Of a stretch of 64,000 nt of DNA, positions 45,701-55,600 are shown piece after piece. The notes under the pieces were generated by a model. The model made no database searches and was not told the origin of the DNA. It worked only from the letters and a program-made list of their open reading frames with translations. How positions within the stretch are numbered: position 1 is the stretch's first letter; each line of letters starts with the position of its first letter. The stretch is from Desertivirga arenae (lineage in GTDB: Bacteria > Bacteroidota > Bacteroidia > Sphingobacteriales > Sphingobacteriaceae), in assembly GCF_017355785.1 (NCBI RefSeq), contig NZ_JAFEWE010000002.1, positions 1-64,000 on the forward strand, given 5' to 3'. The position numbers and the translations under genes are program-made.

Positions 45701-46310
45701 GATTATTTGCAGCAGGATCAAGGCGAACCGTTATAGATGATTGTCCGTTTACAGGAACTTCTTTAGTGATATATCCAATATAGGAGATCACTAATACTGC
45801 ATTATCAGCAGCATTTACGCTGAAGTTACCGTTAACATCAGTAGAAGTGCCTACACCTCCACCTTTCACCTTTACTGCCGCTCCAATTAATGGCTGACCT
45901 GTTTCATCAATTACGCGGCCTTTAATAACAGCCTGAGCAAGGTTTTCTTTTGGAACAATCACGATAAGATTGCTCTCAAGAATGTTATAAGTAAAACTTG
46001 AGTTTTGTAATACCTGATTAAGAACTTTTGATACCTCTGCATCCTTAACACGTACATCCACTTTCTGCTCAGCTGGAATATTCCTGTTGCTGAATACAAA
46101 ACGGTAAACCGTTTTAGCTTCAATCTCTGACAACAGGTCCTGAAAACCAACAGATTTAAGGTTTAATGTAACCTTGGTCTGCGAGAAGGCACCCGCCAAA
46201 GCGTGAAAATTAAATACCAGCAATAATCCTAGGGTTAATTTCATCAAAAAAAGACACTTTAAAAGTCCATAGGGGACCCTGACGCCTTGACGACGTGTAA
46301 AAAATTCCAT
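42732..46310 (-). CDS. SusC/RagA TonB-linked outer-membrane transporter with STN domain
   Basis: 1192 residues. An extended N-terminal signal is followed by an STN domain (about residues 48-118; LLSEIEAKTVYRFVFSN, VSKVLNQVLQNSSFTYNI), a carboxypeptidase-like domain (GRVIDETGQPLIGAAVKV), the TonB plug (REQKALGYSVSTFNS, GINSLNYNKQPLYVVDGI) and the SusC barrel. The STN domain is the part that contacts FecR anti-sigma proteins, so import of ligand can signal to a sigma factor. It lies 132 bases after fecR and 72 before susD. The leader region carries a candidate antisense RNA on the opposite strand. Confidence 0.95.
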   Translation of the reverse strand: MEFFTRRQGVRVPYGLLKCLFLMKLTLGLLLVFNFHALAGAFSQTKVTLNLKSVGFQDLLSEIEAKTVYRFVFSNRNIPAEQKVDVRVKDAEVSKVLNQVLQNSSFTYNILESNLIVIVPKENLAQAVIKGRVIDETGQPLIGAAVKVKGGGVGTSTDVNGNFSVNAADNAVLVISYIGYITKEVPVNGQSSITVRLDPAANNLKEIVVTSLGIKREQKALGYSVSTFNSKDLTEAANTNVASALYGKAPGVTVTTAPGGASSAVNVQIRGINSLNYNKQPLYVVDGIMIRNDNQNGAAGANNDNYWDDQRIRGNGILDINPADVESMTILKGASATALYGSDAASGVIVITTKKGSKDRGLGVDFNYAGSLENAAFLPKFQNIYGPGYDRATNVSAGGTAEGWIPDATSPSGYRPYFRAYGQFGPKMEGQQVKWWDGSIRSYSAQPDNYKDVFDNGYSSNFNLSLSNQSDKLNYRLSATRLDYKGTNPGSKQEKNTFNLNSTLKLSNKLSTDVVVGYINTLTHNRPYQLGQVLGSFGGFFSRTEDMSLMKEKFQTSQGYKYVQLANASQSPEAFIYNIRATNLLDFYWNQYRNSYDETENRLLSSITANWDVAKHLKLRGRIGNDYTALNIENRQYNEVPTAYNQPTSSTGGYNISKGYYSILYGDALLTYANKAGKDIDFSVTGGFQSRTENYKDQGTNTASGLVTENWFSISNSYAQATTTATNKELLQYAGIGIANVSFKDYLYLEGTARKEYVSSLAPGYNDYFYSSINSGFVFSDAFKMPSFISFGKLRASYGVVGNGPPMYEGNVAYTQKSIQTENGSVPVLTMSGVYGNRTLEPEKKYETEFGMETRFLKNRVGFDISYYDNTIKNQILQLQTSTSVGATGQIVNIGKIGSKGVELSLFGTPVSGALKWNTRLNFSSVRTRLHDIDGQSDQLTFKNTEQSSLLMVAKRGGILGDILVYPRATDGNGNYLISDEGYYVMDKSRYIKVGNIMPKATGGLTNSFNFKRFNLDFTVDYRLGGQMISNNTKYMMGAGMFENTLQYRDAEHGGLQYTVNGVTYNDGVLLKGVNQKTGAANTAILSAADYYLTTFGWGGDALNEEGSVFDNSFIKMREAVLGYTLPASVSNKMHVRNLRIALIGRNLFYLWKTLDNLDPEAVIGNRWYSQGYDVGSTAATRSFGFTLNAQF

Positions 46311-46317
46311 ATTTTTA
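46287..46317 (+). promoter_or_regulatory. Candidate promoter of an antisense RNA
   Basis: TTG at 46287-46289 and TATTTTTA at 46310-46317 are separated by 20 bases. The -7 box deviates from TAnnTTTG in its last base. It overlaps the susC start codon and faces the fecR gene. Confidence 0.35.
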
Positions 46318-46323
46318 CTTGAT

Positions 46324-46407
46324 TTTAGTTTATTATTCGCTTCTGGCAGGAAGCAATGATTACACTTTTCAGCCGGAAATTACTCCAATAGTTTCCGGTT
46401 TCTTTTT
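46324..46407 (+). ncRNA. Candidate cis-antisense small RNA over the susC leader
   Basis: From a predicted start near 46324 the plus strand holds two stem-loops: GCTTC/GAAGC (46339-46354) and CCGGAAA/TTTCCGG (46373-46398). The second is followed directly by TTTCTTTTT, a standard intrinsic terminator. No plus-strand gene is present that would need such a terminator. The RNA, about 80 bases, would be fully complementary to the susC 5' untranslated region. Cis-encoded antisense RNAs at susC genes are known in Bacteroides glycan loci, such as DonS of the N-glycan-related Don locus. The structure is seen; transcription is inferred. Confidence 0.5.
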
Positions 46408-46442
46408 GGTAGCATTTTTACTTCATATTCAATAATTAGAGG

Positions 46443-47564
46443 TTAATAAATTGTTACTGTCGACTTTTCTATCTTATATTTGAAACTAAAGCCTTCTGTC
46501 ATTTGAAGTGTTTTTAAAGCCTCGTCTAAAGTTTCCTGTTCGTACGCTCCCGTAAATTTCAGGCCCTTAACATTTTCCTTCTGAAACTTCACGTCAACAT
46601 TATACCAGCGCTCCATCTTTCGGGCAACAGACTCAAAGTCTTCCTGCTTGAATATCAGCTTATTTTCCACCCAGGAAGTCTCTATGGCAGTAGTATCACT
46701 ATCCTTAAAATAGGTGATGGTTGTAAGCTTTGATATTTTATTAGTTTCTCCTTTTTGCGATAGTTTATTTTCAGCACTCGATATATCCCTGCTGTTCATG
46801 ATCACTAGTTTCTGTGATGGTTTTAATACAACCCGCTCATCGGGATGATCATTCATTGAAACTGCGATAGAACCTCTTATAAGCGTGGCTTCAGAGGTTT
46901 TATCTCCCTTGTATGATTTAACATTAAATGCAGTCCCGAGAACCTTAATATTCATCTCGTCAGCATGGATGATAAAAGGATGCTTCTTGTCCTCCCTCAC
47001 ATCGAAAAAACCTTCTCCGGTAAAATAGACCTCCCGGGTTTTGCCATCAAATTCCTTTGGATATTCCAGTTTACTTCCGGCGTTTAAGATTATGCGGGTA
47101 CCATCAGGCAAAATAAACGAAGACTTAACTCCACGCGGCGTAACTTTTACCAGCCAATTCTCACCTCTCTTACTTGTATTTTCGTCATTTACATAATTAT
47201 AGGTAAGCATTGAAAGGACTGCAATTGAAACTGTAGCCGCTATTTTTAACCCAGCAGTGAACCAACGATTCAAAAATGGGCCTTTTACCTTGCTTTCTTC
47301 AAAAACTTCAGGCTCTTCAAAGAACGAAACTGAAGGCTCTTCTAAACTCTCCCGCTCCTTTATCTTTCCCAGAACTTTACTAAAAACGGCTTGGCTATCT
47401 ATCTTTTTCTCATAACTTCTCCCCCAGTACATCCGGTATAGCTCAGCTTCCTTGCGGTATGATTCATCCTCTCCCATCAGATAAGACAACTCCTGCCTTT
47501 CCTGATCGGAGATTTCTCCTGCGAGGTCCTTTGTAAGAAGTTCTATAAATCTTTCTTTAATCAT
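46443..47564 (-). CDS. FecR family anti-sigma factor
   Basis: 373 residues. A cytoplasmic N-terminal region (about 1-100; FIELLTKDLAGEISDQER, typical of these proteins) is followed by a membrane span (about 108-127; GLKIAATVSIAVLSML), the FecR domain (about 140-250; PDGTRIILNAGSKLEYPKEF, EVYFTGEGFFDV, VLGTAFNVKSY) and the C-terminal DUF4974 domain (about 300-373; LIFKQEDFESVARKMERWYNV). It transmits the occupancy of SusC across the inner membrane to an ECF sigma factor. The usual partner gene immediately upstream is missing; a GH29 gene is there instead. The likely partner is the sigma factor at 17592-18218. Confidence 0.93.
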   Translation of the reverse strand: MIKERFIELLTKDLAGEISDQERQELSYLMGEDESYRKEAELYRMYWGRSYEKKIDSQAVFSKVLGKIKERESLEEPSVSFFEEPEVFEESKVKGPFLNRWFTAGLKIAATVSIAVLSMLTYNYVNDENTSKRGENWLVKVTPRGVKSSFILPDGTRIILNAGSKLEYPKEFDGKTREVYFTGEGFFDVREDKKHPFIIHADEMNIKVLGTAFNVKSYKGDKTSEATLIRGSIAVSMNDHPDERVVLKPSQKLVIMNSRDISSAENKLSQKGETNKISKLTTITYFKDSDTTAIETSWVENKLIFKQEDFESVARKMERWYNVDVKFQKENVKGLKFTGAYEQETLDEALKTLQMTEGFSFKYKIEKSTVTIY

Positions 47565-47691
47565 TTGTAAACGTGAAACACCTCCGTTTAATAGAAGGAC
47601 AATAATTTCTTAATATATGCTTACAACAATATTATTTTTTTTTGAATTTCTAAACGAACTGCCCAATTAGCATTGAGTTGGGTTGACAAAG

Positions 47692-49152
47692 CTATTTTGC
47701 CGTATTAAAAGAAATAGCAATGGCGGCCCTGAAAAGAGCATCTTTATCTTTAAGCGAAGTTGGCAAGTAAACTTTCGTCGACCCGTTCTCCTTAGTCCAA
47801 CGTAAAGTTTCACCTGTACTTAAGAGCTTCATTTTAGATCCTGCACGAGGCGCATTACCGTTCCATGAAATATATTCAGGCATAGATTGACTTGCAGGAG
47901 CATAAAGGGCATAAAGAGTTTTTGAATCCTTGCTCCTGGTAAACCAAACATCACCCTGCTTATAGTTATCAACTGCTCTGGTATTGTAGATCGCTGAACC
48001 GTTCCACTTCATCCATTTCCCGATATCTTCCAGTCGCTCAACGACAGCTTCTGGCAAAGTGCCATCAGCGCGAGGCCCGACTCCCAGTAATAAACTTCCG
48101 CCCTTTGCTACTATCTCTATCAAAGACCGGACAACTGTTGCTGCGTCTTTATACTGATCATTTGGAACATATCCCCAGGCACCGCCTAGTGTCATACAAC
48201 TCTCCCATGGGTTATCGATTTTATGATCAGGAATCCTTTGCTCAGGTGTTTGATAGTTCTCATATGGACCATGCACGGTTCTGTCAACTACAAGTAAACC
48301 TGGTTGCGCTTGCCTTGCCATTGCAGCAATACGGGGAATATCAATTTCCTGATTTCCTTCCGGAATTTTGGCACCCCAACTTCTTACCTCGTCATTAACG
48401 GTTGAAAGGGGCCTTACCCAGCCCCCGTCAAGCCAAAGGATATCAACCGAACCATAGTTATGCATTAGTTCAGAGATCTGGTTGTAACTGAACTGCTTGA
48501 ACTTATTCCAGCGCCAGGAATACTTACGGATATCATAGTTTGCATTTCGATCCGCCGTCGCATATTTGGGCCACCAGAAATATTCAGAATGCCAATCGGG
48601 TTTCGAGAAATACGCCCCGATCATAAAGTCTTGCTTCCTGAAGGCATCAAAAACATGACGGGCAACATCGGCACGGGGATTTGAAGCGAAAGGGCCGGCA
48701 GATATTTTAAAGTCGCTTTCTTTTGTATCGAACATAGAAAATCCATCATGATGCTTAGTAGTAAATACCAGGTACTTCATACCCGCATCCTTTCCCGCTT
48801 TTGCCCATTGCTCCGGATTAAATTTTACCGGATTGAATAGTTTACTCTGTCCCCAGTACCAGTTTTTATAATCCTCATAAGCAATAGTGCTATCACGCTC
48901 AATCCAGTCTTCAGAACAAATGGACCATGATTCTATAATCCCAGGAACAGCATAAAGTCCCCAGTGGATGATCATTCCAAACTTTTGATCCTGCCATTTG
49001 TCCAATTTCTTCTTTACCAGCGGATCTGTAGGCCATTCGTATAATTTCGATTGCTGGTGTACACCCTGCTCTTGTGCAGTTACGGCACAATAGGACAGTG
49101 TGGTCAATAAAAAAGCTAATATTTTTTTCTTAGGAAAATTTCGATTCATCAT
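47692..49152 (-). CDS. GH29 alpha-L-fucosidase
   Basis: 486 residues with signal peptide (ending VTAQ). GH29 motifs: WQDQKFGMIIHWGLYAVPG, MKYLVFTTKHHDGFSMFDT, MIGAYFSKPDWHS and the nucleophile Asp in DILWLDGGW (near 237). This is a different subtype from the other GH29 in the locus and looks more like the broad GH29-A enzymes. It heads the minus-strand series and lies 127 bases upstream of fecR, in the place where a sigma factor gene is normally found. Confidence 0.9.
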   Translation of the reverse strand: MMNRNFPKKKILAFLLTTLSYCAVTAQEQGVHQQSKLYEWPTDPLVKKKLDKWQDQKFGMIIHWGLYAVPGIIESWSICSEDWIERDSTIAYEDYKNWYWGQSKLFNPVKFNPEQWAKAGKDAGMKYLVFTTKHHDGFSMFDTKESDFKISAGPFASNPRADVARHVFDAFRKQDFMIGAYFSKPDWHSEYFWWPKYATADRNANYDIRKYSWRWNKFKQFSYNQISELMHNYGSVDILWLDGGWVRPLSTVNDEVRSWGAKIPEGNQEIDIPRIAAMARQAQPGLLVVDRTVHGPYENYQTPEQRIPDHKIDNPWESCMTLGGAWGYVPNDQYKDAATVVRSLIEIVAKGGSLLLGVGPRADGTLPEAVVERLEDIGKWMKWNGSAIYNTRAVDNYKQGDVWFTRSKDSKTLYALYAPASQSMPEYISWNGNAPRAGSKMKLLSTGETLRWTKENGSTKVYLPTSLKDKDALFRAAIAISFNTAK

Positions 49153-49597
49153 TATCTATGCAAAAGGTACCCGATGATAAAGACAGCGCATTTATAGAAA
49201 ATGCTTACATCGTAAAAAATTAATCTTAAACCTGCGTTTCCTAAGTTGATGTAGTTCTGTAGAAAAAGAACCTCATTCAAGTAAAATCAAGAGCAAAGAA
49301 TTCCACAGATAAATTTTTCCAATACTGAACAAAAAAGCCAATAAGTCAATTATTAAAATTTTCTTTTTAGACTTTTATAGTTAACTAATGTGAATTAAAA
49401 TTACCTTAAAGCACCTCTCGCTTTTAATAATCTTGCTTTTACTTATTAAAAACCTCGCAGCTGAAATGAAACCAAAATAATTGGAAAAAAAATTGCACCA
49501 AATGAATTGAGTTTAGGAAAGTATTTCACACTTAACCTTTAACAAATTAACGCTCTCGACTTATTCACATAAGTGAATTAGATTTTATTAACGCTAA
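49153..49597. other. Divergent AT-rich intergenic region
   Basis: About 450 bases between the minus-strand fucosidase and the plus-strand T9SS protein gene. I see no ORF and no exact TAnnTTTG box. A perfect inverted repeat ATTCAC-ATAA-GTGAAT lies at 49563-49578, and a shorter CCAA-AATAA-TTGG repeat near 49481. Both could be regulator sites for either gene. Confidence 0.35.
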
Positions 49598-49626
49598 AGT
49601 GCATTCTGCCAATGGCAGGATGCACT
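49598..49626. promoter_or_regulatory. Strong leader hairpin upstream of the giant T9SS protein gene
   Basis: AGTGCATTCTGC (49598-49609) pairs with GCAGGATGCACT (49615-49626) over 12 positions including one T-G wobble, with a five-base loop. It ends 15 bases before the preferred start codon (49642) and would cover the alternative ATG at 49612, so it may affect translation or be a terminator for antisense transcription. Confidence 0.5.
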
Positions 49627-49641
49627 CTAAAATCTAAGTTG

Positions 49642-52600
49642 ATGGGTTTCTCTCTCAAAAAATTAATGTTGTGCGCAGCGGCAAGTATTATCTTATTGCC
49701 CTTAAAAAGCGCTTTTGCTCAAACCTCTGGTGATTACAGGACCAGAACAACAGGAAACTGGAATACGGTGAGTACCTGGGAACGGTACGACGGTAGCAAT
49801 TGGATTGCCTCCCCTTCACAAGGCACTCCTACAAACGCAATGGGAGCGATTACAATTCAAGCTTCTCATACCGTAACGATTACTGCTAATGTAAGTGTTG
49901 ACCAGGTAACTGTTGCTACAGGCGCACAAATGATCCTGAACAGCGGTGTTACTCTTACTATACCAAATGGCGCAGGCACTGACCTTACAGTCGCAGGAAC
50001 ATTTCGAAGTGCAGGAACAATCAACAGAACAGGTACCATTGTGATCAATAATGGAGGGAAATACCAACATAACTTCACAACCACAGCGGGATCGATTCCT
50101 ACAGCCACCTGGAGCACAGGATCCACCTGTGAAATAATCGGATACACCACTTTAGCCACTTTAGGGAATGCTGGCTTCGGCCAGAGTTTCTATAACTTCA
50201 CATGGAACTGTCCCGGACAAACTAATACATTAAGCATGGCAGGGGGACTTACAACAGTAACCGGAAATTTTTCAATTGCCTCTACCGGAACCGGTGTTCT
50301 TCAACTTGCAAACACATTAGCGGCTAACAGAACGTTAAATGTTGGCTCGTACTCGCAAAGTGGCGGAACATTAACTTTGTTAGGCACTAACGGTTCCTAT
50401 TATTCTTACTTAAATGTAAAAGGCAATTTTTCAATTTCTGGCGGTATCCTCCAAAAAGGAAACGGAAACGGACGTATCTATTTTACCGGAACGTCAGAGC
50501 AGACGTATACTAAAACAGGAGGAGCCTTTTCTGGTGCAATCCCCATTACTATTAATAATGGGGCGATAGTTAATTTTGGCAACTCAGTTATGGATGGCTC
50601 TTCGGGTCCATTCTCTCTGGGAAGTGGTGCAACAATCATCACATCTCATCCAAACGGACTGGGAGCAAGCGGTACAATTCAAACGACAGGCACGAAGAGC
50701 TTTAGCAGTGGTGCAAACTACCAATTTCGTGGTGCTTCTACGGGTGCATTTACAACTACAACCGCTAACACCATAAATAATCTAACAATTAATAGTGTTG
50801 GAACCACTCTTGGCCAGAACCTCACAGTAAATGGTTCACTTACGCTTACTGCGGGATCATTAATATTAGGCAATAACAACCTAACAATTGCGTCAGCCGG
50901 ATCAATAAGTGGATATAAGTCGACTTCTTATATTAAAACTGATGGTACAGGTCAGTTAAAAAGAACTGTTTCCAATACAGCTGTACTCTTCCCGGTCGGT
51001 AACTCAAGCTACAACCCTATAACCTTTACTAATTCCGGAACTTCAGACATTTTTGGCGTAAGAGTAATAGACGGAATTATTCCTGCAACAATTGCAAGTG
51101 CCAGTCAAACTGTTAACCGTCGATGGGCGGTCACTGAAACTACAGCTAATGGGAGTAATTTATCAGTTGTAGCCCAATACAATTCAGGTGAAGAGGGAGG
51201 CAGTTTCGTAAGCGCTACTTATAACTTCATCGGTTTTTATAATGGTACTTATTGGACTCAGAATACCGCTAACAAAGCCGGAAACAATCCTTATACTTTC
51301 TCATCATCCACTAGCTTCAATACCCTGGGTGATTTAAGTACCGGGACCAAGTATTTTGCAATAGGTCGCGATAACGGGTTTATCGCACCAACAAAGCTGG
51401 TCATAACTTCCATTTCTCCCTCAACGCCTGTTTCTGGCACCCCATTCAGTGTTACAGTTCAGGCACAAGACGCAAATAATCAACCCGCAATGGTTGCAAC
51501 GAACACAGCCTTCAACCTTACCAGCAGTGGGACTGCCGGAGCTTTGTCCGGAACAATTTCCGGAACGATTTCCTCCGGTACAAACTCCGCTACGATTAGT
51601 GGTACAAAATACAATTCGTTCGGAACAGGAACACTTACTGCAACACGGACGTCTGGTCTAAGTCTCATTGCCGGTTCAAGTTCCCAATTTAATGTTCTTG
51701 CCTCTGAACCAGAAACACAAGCTTCAGCTATTACATTTTCTGATGTAGATGGCGGAGCGATGACCATTAATTGGACGCCTGCTCCTGGTACTAACAGTAT
51801 CGTATTTATAAAATCAACGGGAGTAGTCAACTTTATTCCTGTTGATGGGATTTCGTATCCTACAAATACAACTTATGGTTCCGGAAGTGCATCAGGCAGT
51901 GGCAATTATGCCATTTATAGTGGTTCAGGAAATAATGTAAGAGTTAGCGGACTTGCCGCGGGTACTACCTACTATGTTGCCATATATTCCTATAACGGTT
52001 CCTCCTCCTTTACAAATTATTTATCAACTGATCCTGCCACAGAAAACCAGCGCTCCCTTGCTATTGGGGATTACAGGAGCAAAGGTAACGGCGACTGGGG
52101 CACTATCAGCACATGGGAGCGTTGGGGTGGGAGTACCTGGGCGACACCAACTACAGCACCTACCAATTCAAACGGAGTAATTACTGTCCGGGGCGGACAC
52201 ACGGTAAATGTAGCGACAAGCCTAACAGTTGATCAACTTGTAATTGAAACAGGCGGAACAGTGATAGTAAACAGCAACCGGACACTAACATTAAACAACA
52301 TAGCTGGGACTAATGTAGACGCAGAAGTTAATGGAAGTTTAAATATTCTTGGAACGTTAGAGAATGCCAATGGGACGGCCACGTTATGGATCAATGGAGG
52401 ATCTCTTAAAAACGCGGGCTCAGCCAACCTTCCAACAATAAACTATCTTTTCGACAATGCCGCCCTTTATGAGCATGCCAGAAACGGTGGTACGATTCCC
52501 AATGCCATTTGGGGCGAAGAAACGACTTGCCTTGTTACTGGTATTACCAGTGCAACTACCCTCACAGGCCTGACAGGCGAAACCTTCTATAATTTCACAT

Positions 52601-55600
52601 GGAATTGCCCCTCTCAAACTTCAGCTTTGGTAATGGGAGTAGCTACCATGGGTGTTAGTGGTAATTTCAAGATTGCCTCCACAGGTACAGGCTCAATGAT
52701 GTTAAATAACACCACGGCAGCGTTAACAATTTCCGGAGATTATATTCACACTGCAGGGATTTTCAATGTGGTTTCAGCAGGCACCGGTACAGTTAATATT
52801 GGAGGGAACTTCTCTCATACGGGCGGCACGCTCAGCGCTGCAACAGGTGGAACAGCAAAAATAATTTTCAACAAAGCGGGTAACCAGACTTTCACTGCTT
52901 CTAATAACACTATAGGCTCAGTTGTTGACTTCGCTGTAAACAGTGGCTCTACCCTTTCACTGGGAACAAGCGTTGTGACTGGCCGAAGTTTCACCCTTTC
53001 TTCAGGTGCTACTTTAGAGACCGCTCATCCTGCTGGAATTTCTTCCTCCGGAAATACGGGTGCAATTCAAACAAGTTCCCGCATTTTTAATACTGGTGCC
53101 GATTATATCTTCAATGGCACTGTTGCTCAGATCACCGGCAACGGGTTACCTGCAACCATCAGTGATTTAACCATAAATAATCCTGCAGGTGTTGTGCTCT
53201 CCTCTAATTGCACAGTTAGCGGAGCACTTAGTCTCAAAACAGGCTTGTTTAATGTTAACACCTCTACCCTGACCTTAAACTCTGATATAAACAAAACGGA
53301 GGGCAGTTTGGGTAGTGCATCCGCGGGAACTGTAATTTACAATAAGCAGAGCGATGGACAAACAGTAATTAGTGGCACTTATGGGAACCTTAGTTTCTCA
53401 AATTATAATAAAGTTTTTGAGAGTGCCCCATATAAAACTGACGGCACTCTTGATGTGGCAAATATTTTTATTGCAGGAGTACTAAGCCCTGGTACAGCTA
53501 TTGGGCACAACACAGCTGAAAGTATTATTTCTTTCAATGGAAATAGCAATCAGGAAGTTCCGGCAAGTATGGAATATTTCAGTCTTTATCTGGCAGGAAC
53601 AGGAACAAAAACTATAAAAGCAAGCAGTGAAGGACAGCTACGTATCAACTGGAACCTGGACGTAAACGCTGCTGTAGCTTTTACTAATATTTCTTCGATA
53701 TACGTTGTAAAGAATGTCTGGGGTAGCCAGGCCCTCTTTACAGGCGCTATTCCTGTCACGATAGGCGGCGACTGGAAAAATTCAAGTACAGGAACTACCG
53801 TCACTGGTTTGTACACCTATAATGGGGAATCTTCAACAGTTCAGGAGGTGGGTGCTCTAAACTATAAAGATCTGACAATTACTGCCAGTAGAGGTGAATC
53901 TTTTCCTGTTACGGCCAATCTCGCAAGAGGACCTGTTACCGTAGCCCGCACCCTTACCGTAGGTCCAGGTTGTGAACTAGCCTCGAATGGAAACCTTACG
54001 CTTCTTGCTGCAGAAAACTCAAATGCAAATGTTGCACCGCTAATTGGCGACGCTACCATAACCGGCGATGTAAACGTTCAATCCTTTATAAAGGGTGGAG
54101 CATCTACTTTAAGAGGAACCCGGGCCATGAGTGCACCAATCAGCAGTACTAATATTTATGAGCAGCTACAAGCATTTATGCTAGTAACGGGCCCCACAGG
54201 TGTAGCCGGAGGATTCGATGCCGGTGGAAAAGGTCAGCCTTATGCTGTTACGATCACCAACTACAATGAAGCTGCCGGAGCTTCTCAATCAGCATTCATT
54301 CCAATTGAAACCCTTGATGATGCAGCTAATCCTCCTGGAATGGGCTTCATGCTATTCTTTCGCGGAAATCGTACAAATCCATCTACGAAATTAAACTCTC
54401 CATTCGCTCTTCCTGAAAGTGTCACAGTGATATACAAAGGACCGTTGAACCAGGGAGATATTGAGATTCCGGTACCGAATAGCAGCAATCCGGGGGATCC
54501 GTATAACGGATATTTGTTAGCAGGGAATCCCTATGCATCAACGATAGACATTCAGGAAGTGAGAGATGCATCCACTGGGATAAATCCTGTTATCACCATT
54601 GTTAAAGCCGGCCAGGCAGCTGCAACTTACCATACAGTTCTTAATGTATCTGTTAATTCAGGATCAAGATATATTCAGCCTGGACAGGCATTTTACGTTA
54701 GCGCAATTGAAGGAGGTGGCATATTGCGATTTAATGAAAGTGTTAAGAAAAACGGTGACGACATTATTCCGGGTAGACTTTTAAACCGGCCTGAAGAAGC
54801 AATTTCAAATAAGTCACTTAAGCTTAACTCTGCTTCTCTAACCACTTCAATCAATTCGAACGCCGCTAAGATCCTTAGGATGAGTTTGGCAGACGAGAAA
54901 AACACAGAAGAAGCTTTGATTGCATTCAGGGATGACTTCTCCAAAGCCGCAGACGAAAATGATGCAACTTATTTTTCAGGTACATCTGTGAACTTGTCAT
55001 CGCTCTCCTCTGATAATATCTCTCTGGCCATAAACACGCTACCCTGGGAGGACCTGAAGGAGATCCCTCTTAACGTGAATGCTTCGTCCTCAGGTCAATT
55101 AACGTTGCACTTTACAGAAGTCCCTCAGAGCTCTCTTTACGAACTAGCTTTAAAAGACAAGCTTCTGGGTACAATAACACCAGTGGTTAGCAACAGTGAT
55201 TATAATTTTCAAATTGACGCAAGTAATTCGAGTACTTACGGTGCAGATCGACTTTCATTATTGATCAACCCGGCAAAAACTCTGGCGGTAAATTTTAAAG
55301 ACTTTAGGGTATCAAGGACCTCTACAGGGGCGGCTTTAAACTGGACTACCGCTCAGGAAATCAATAGCAAAAGTTTCGAAATAGAAAGATCAACAGATGG
55401 TAGAACGTTCAGTACCATTGCCTCCATTACTGCAGCAGGTAATTCTTCAACAGCTCAAACATACTCCTTTGTCGACAACGATCCCGTGATTGGGATAAAC
55501 TATTACAGAATAAGGGAGGTCAGCCTTAGTGATAATACCTACTCTGAAATTACGAGTATAACCTGGCAATTAAGTAAAGACTTAGAAGTTTCAGTTTACC

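Noticed and set aside
46373-46407. Hairpin as a terminator for fecR
   Set aside because: The T-run follows the stem on the plus strand, opposite to fecR transcription; this is why an antisense RNA is proposed.
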